A DNA stretch of 5,878 nt from an uncultured Clostridia bacterium (GTDB taxonomy: Bacteria > Bacillota > Clostridia > Oscillospirales > Acutalibacteraceae). This document shows positions 4,551 through 5,878 of this stretch, in pieces; the first letter of the stretch is position 1, and every line of letters begins with the position of its first letter. The notes beneath the pieces are model-generated. The model did not search any database, was not told the origin of the DNA, and worked only from the letters and a program-made list of their open reading frames with translations. The translations under genes and the position numbers were made by a program. The stretch lies in contig CALGGQ010000324.1 in assembly GCA_937915775.1 (NCBI GenBank), forward strand, positions 1-5,878, given 5' to 3'.

Positions 4551-5825
4551 ATGAGCAGATATCCGGAATATACGCACGAAAAATCCAGAGAGTGGTTCAG
4601 CCGTGCGCTGAATGCCATTCCGTCCGGTATTTACGGCCACCTCGGTCCCTCGGAGGGACTGTGGCTGCCGATTACCAAGTGGCCGCTGATGGGCGACCAC
4701 GCCAAGGGCACCTACTTCTGGGATGTGGACGGCAATAAGTACCTTGATATGATGTGCGCCTACGGCCCCAACGTGCTCGGCTATTGCGACGACGATGTGG
4801 ACGCAGCGGCCATGGAGCAGCTCAGAATCGGCAACTGCACGACCTCGCCGTCGTATAAGATGGTAGAGTGCGCCGAGCTGCTGAAGGACACCGTGGCCTC
4901 CGCCGACTGGGCGTTCTTCGCGAAGAACGGCAACGACGCGACTTCCGGCGCCGTCATGTGCGCGAGAGCCCACACCCACCGCAAGAAGATCGTCTTCTTC
5001 AAGGGCTATTACCACGGCGATTTTCAGTGGTGCCAGAAGGCGGACTACCCCGGCATTATGCCAGAGGAGGTTGCCAATAACATCATCGTTCCCTGGTTTG
5101 ATATTGACGCGATGCAGGAGGCGTACGATGCCTGCGGCGGCGATGTCGCCGGTCTGATTGCCCAACCGTATGACCACGGCAATTTCTATGACAATGTGTG
5201 TGCCACCAAGGAGCAGTGGGCGGCAGTGCGCAAGTTCTGCGACGACCACGGCATGGTGCTGATTATCGACGATGTCAGAACGGGCTTCCGTCTGGATATT
5301 CAGGGCAGCGACCATTACTACGGCTTCAAGGCGGATTTAATCTGCTTCTGCAAGGCGCTTGCCAATGGCTATAATATGTCCGCCGTCTGCGGTCAGGAGC
5401 ATATGAAGAACACGGCGTCCTCCGTCGTTTATACAGGCTCCTACTGGATGAGCGCAGAGCCGTTTGCCGCCTGCCTCGCCTGCATCCCGAAGATGAAGCG
5501 GCTGGATATTCCCACGATGTTCCGCGAAAAGGGCATCAAGCTGACCGACGGCTTCAAGGCAGCGGGCAAGGAGCACGGCTTCGACCTCGTGGTTTCCGGT
5601 GAGCCGGCGCTGTTCTATCTCAGAATTGCGAACGATGACAGCCTGATGCTGCACCAGGAATGGGTAGCCGAGTGCGTGAGCAGAGGTCTGTTTCTCGCCT
5701 CGCACCACAACCACTTTATCAATGCTTCGCTCGGCGACGAGGATATCGCGCTGGCGATTGACATCGCAGAGGATGCGTTCAGCGTTGTCGCAGAGCGCCA
5801 TCAGGATTTAGGATTCATTAAATAG
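4551..5825 (+). CDS. Class III PLP-dependent aminotransferase (glutamate-1-semialdehyde aminomutase-like)
   Basis: This 424-residue enzyme has the usual full length for the HemL-like branch of class III aminotransferases. Landmarks in order are DVDGNKYLDMMCAYGPNVLGY (59-79), FAKNGNDAT (123-131), GYYHGDF (152-158), IIDDVRTGFR (238-247) with Asp240 expected to contact the pyridine nitrogen, and CFCKALANG (265-273) with Lys268 as the likely Schiff-base lysine. The C-terminal GDEDIALAIDIAEDAF (395-410) matches the end of the family. Several positions differ from true HemL: NGN replaces the phosphate-binding SGT, QP (205-206) replaces EP, and DD replaces DE at 240-241. No heme genes are nearby, so I do not call it hemL; it probably transaminates or isomerises another substrate. 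AGGAGG (4538-4543) lies seven bases before the ATG and overlaps the upstream stop. Confidence 0.87.
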   Translation: MSRYPEYTHEKSREWFSRALNAIPSGIYGHLGPSEGLWLPITKWPLMGDHAKGTYFWDVDGNKYLDMMCAYGPNVLGYCDDDVDAAAMEQLRIGNCTTSPSYKMVECAELLKDTVASADWAFFAKNGNDATSGAVMCARAHTHRKKIVFFKGYYHGDFQWCQKADYPGIMPEEVANNIIVPWFDIDAMQEAYDACGGDVAGLIAQPYDHGNFYDNVCATKEQWAAVRKFCDDHGMVLIIDDVRTGFRLDIQGSDHYYGFKADLICFCKALANGYNMSAVCGQEHMKNTASSVVYTGSYWMSAEPFAACLACIPKMKRLDIPTMFREKGIKLTDGFKAAGKEHGFDLVVSGEPALFYLRIANDDSLMLHQEWVAECVSRGLFLASHHNHFINASLGDEDIALAIDIAEDAFSVVAERHQDLGFIK

Positions 5826-5864
5826 TAAGTAGTAAGTAGTTAGTAGTTATTAGTTAGTAGTTTA
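5823..5864 (+). repeat. Heptamer tandem array starting at the aminotransferase stop codon
   Basis: Six 7-base units follow one another: TAGTAAG, TAGTAAG, TAGTTAG, TAGTTAT, TAGTTAG and TAGTTTA. The first unit contains the TAG stop codon itself. Period, orientation and consensus (T-A/G-G-T-T/A-A-G) match the array at 2821. The remaining 14 bases of the window are GC-rich and too short to interpret; no terminator is seen before the window ends. Confidence 0.88.
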
Positions 5865-5878
5865 CGGCGGGCGCTGCC

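Noticed and set aside
4530..5315. Minus-strand open frame of 261 codons opposite the aminotransferase
   Set aside because: It mirrors a clear class III aminotransferase; the Val/His/Ala-rich translation shows no known motif.
4551..5825. Calling the aminotransferase hemL
   Set aside because: Key phosphate-binding and neighbouring motifs differ from glutamate-1-semialdehyde aminomutase and no heme biosynthesis gene is nearby.
1..5878. tRNA, rRNA, CRISPR array, insertion sequence or prophage
   Set aside because: No spaced identical repeats, transposase or integrase frame, or tRNA-like cloverleaf was seen on reading either strand.

Overview
The window looks like a piece of chromosome from an anaerobic Firmicute of the class Clostridia. 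I lean towards the Ruminococcaceae/Oscillospiraceae, but only with moderate confidence. The grounds are the FeoB plus FeoB-associated cysteine-rich protein pair, strong AGGAGG-type ribosome binding sites, sigma-A-like promoters with near-consensus TATAAT boxes, and moderately GC-rich genes separated by AT-rich gaps. I see no tRNA, rRNA, CRISPR array, transposase or phage gene. All genes are intact except the first, which is cut by the window edge.

Layout. (1) Positions 1-694 hold the end of an iron-uptake locus: the C-terminus of FeoB, a small cysteine-rich membrane protein with its own candidate promoter, and a strong intrinsic terminator. (2) Positions 712-2060 hold a two-gene minus-strand operon. 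An HD-domain phosphohydrolase-like protein comes first and a CmpB-type (PF06541-like) integral membrane protein second, joined by a 4-base ATGA overlap. (3) Positions 2177-2222 hold two divergent promoters whose -35 boxes touch. One drives the HD operon leftwards; the other drives, rightwards, a gene for an XRE-like helix-turn-helix protein (2239-2820). (4) A heptamer repeat array follows that gene. Next comes a long inverted repeat covering the ribosome binding site of a von Willebrand factor A (vWA) protein with an intact MIDAS metal site (2984-3649), closed by a terminator. (5) A strong promoter with a 16-base palindrome between its -35 and -10 boxes starts a two-gene operon: a protein resembling two SCP2-like lipid-binding domains (3774-4538) and a class III PLP aminotransferase related to glutamate-1-semialdehyde aminomutase (4551-5825). 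A second heptamer array begins at the aminotransferase stop codon.

How the genes may work together. The iron locus is conventional. The HTH and vWA genes look like a small two-protein module of unknown role, with a possible RNA-level switch on the second gene. The SCP2-like and aminotransferase genes are almost certainly co-transcribed and point to a PLP-dependent step on a hydrophobic or carrier-held substrate, though the substrate cannot be read from sequence. The parts most worth following up are the regulatory structures: the ribosome-site inverted repeat, the promoter palindrome, the back-to-back divergent promoters and the paired heptamer arrays.
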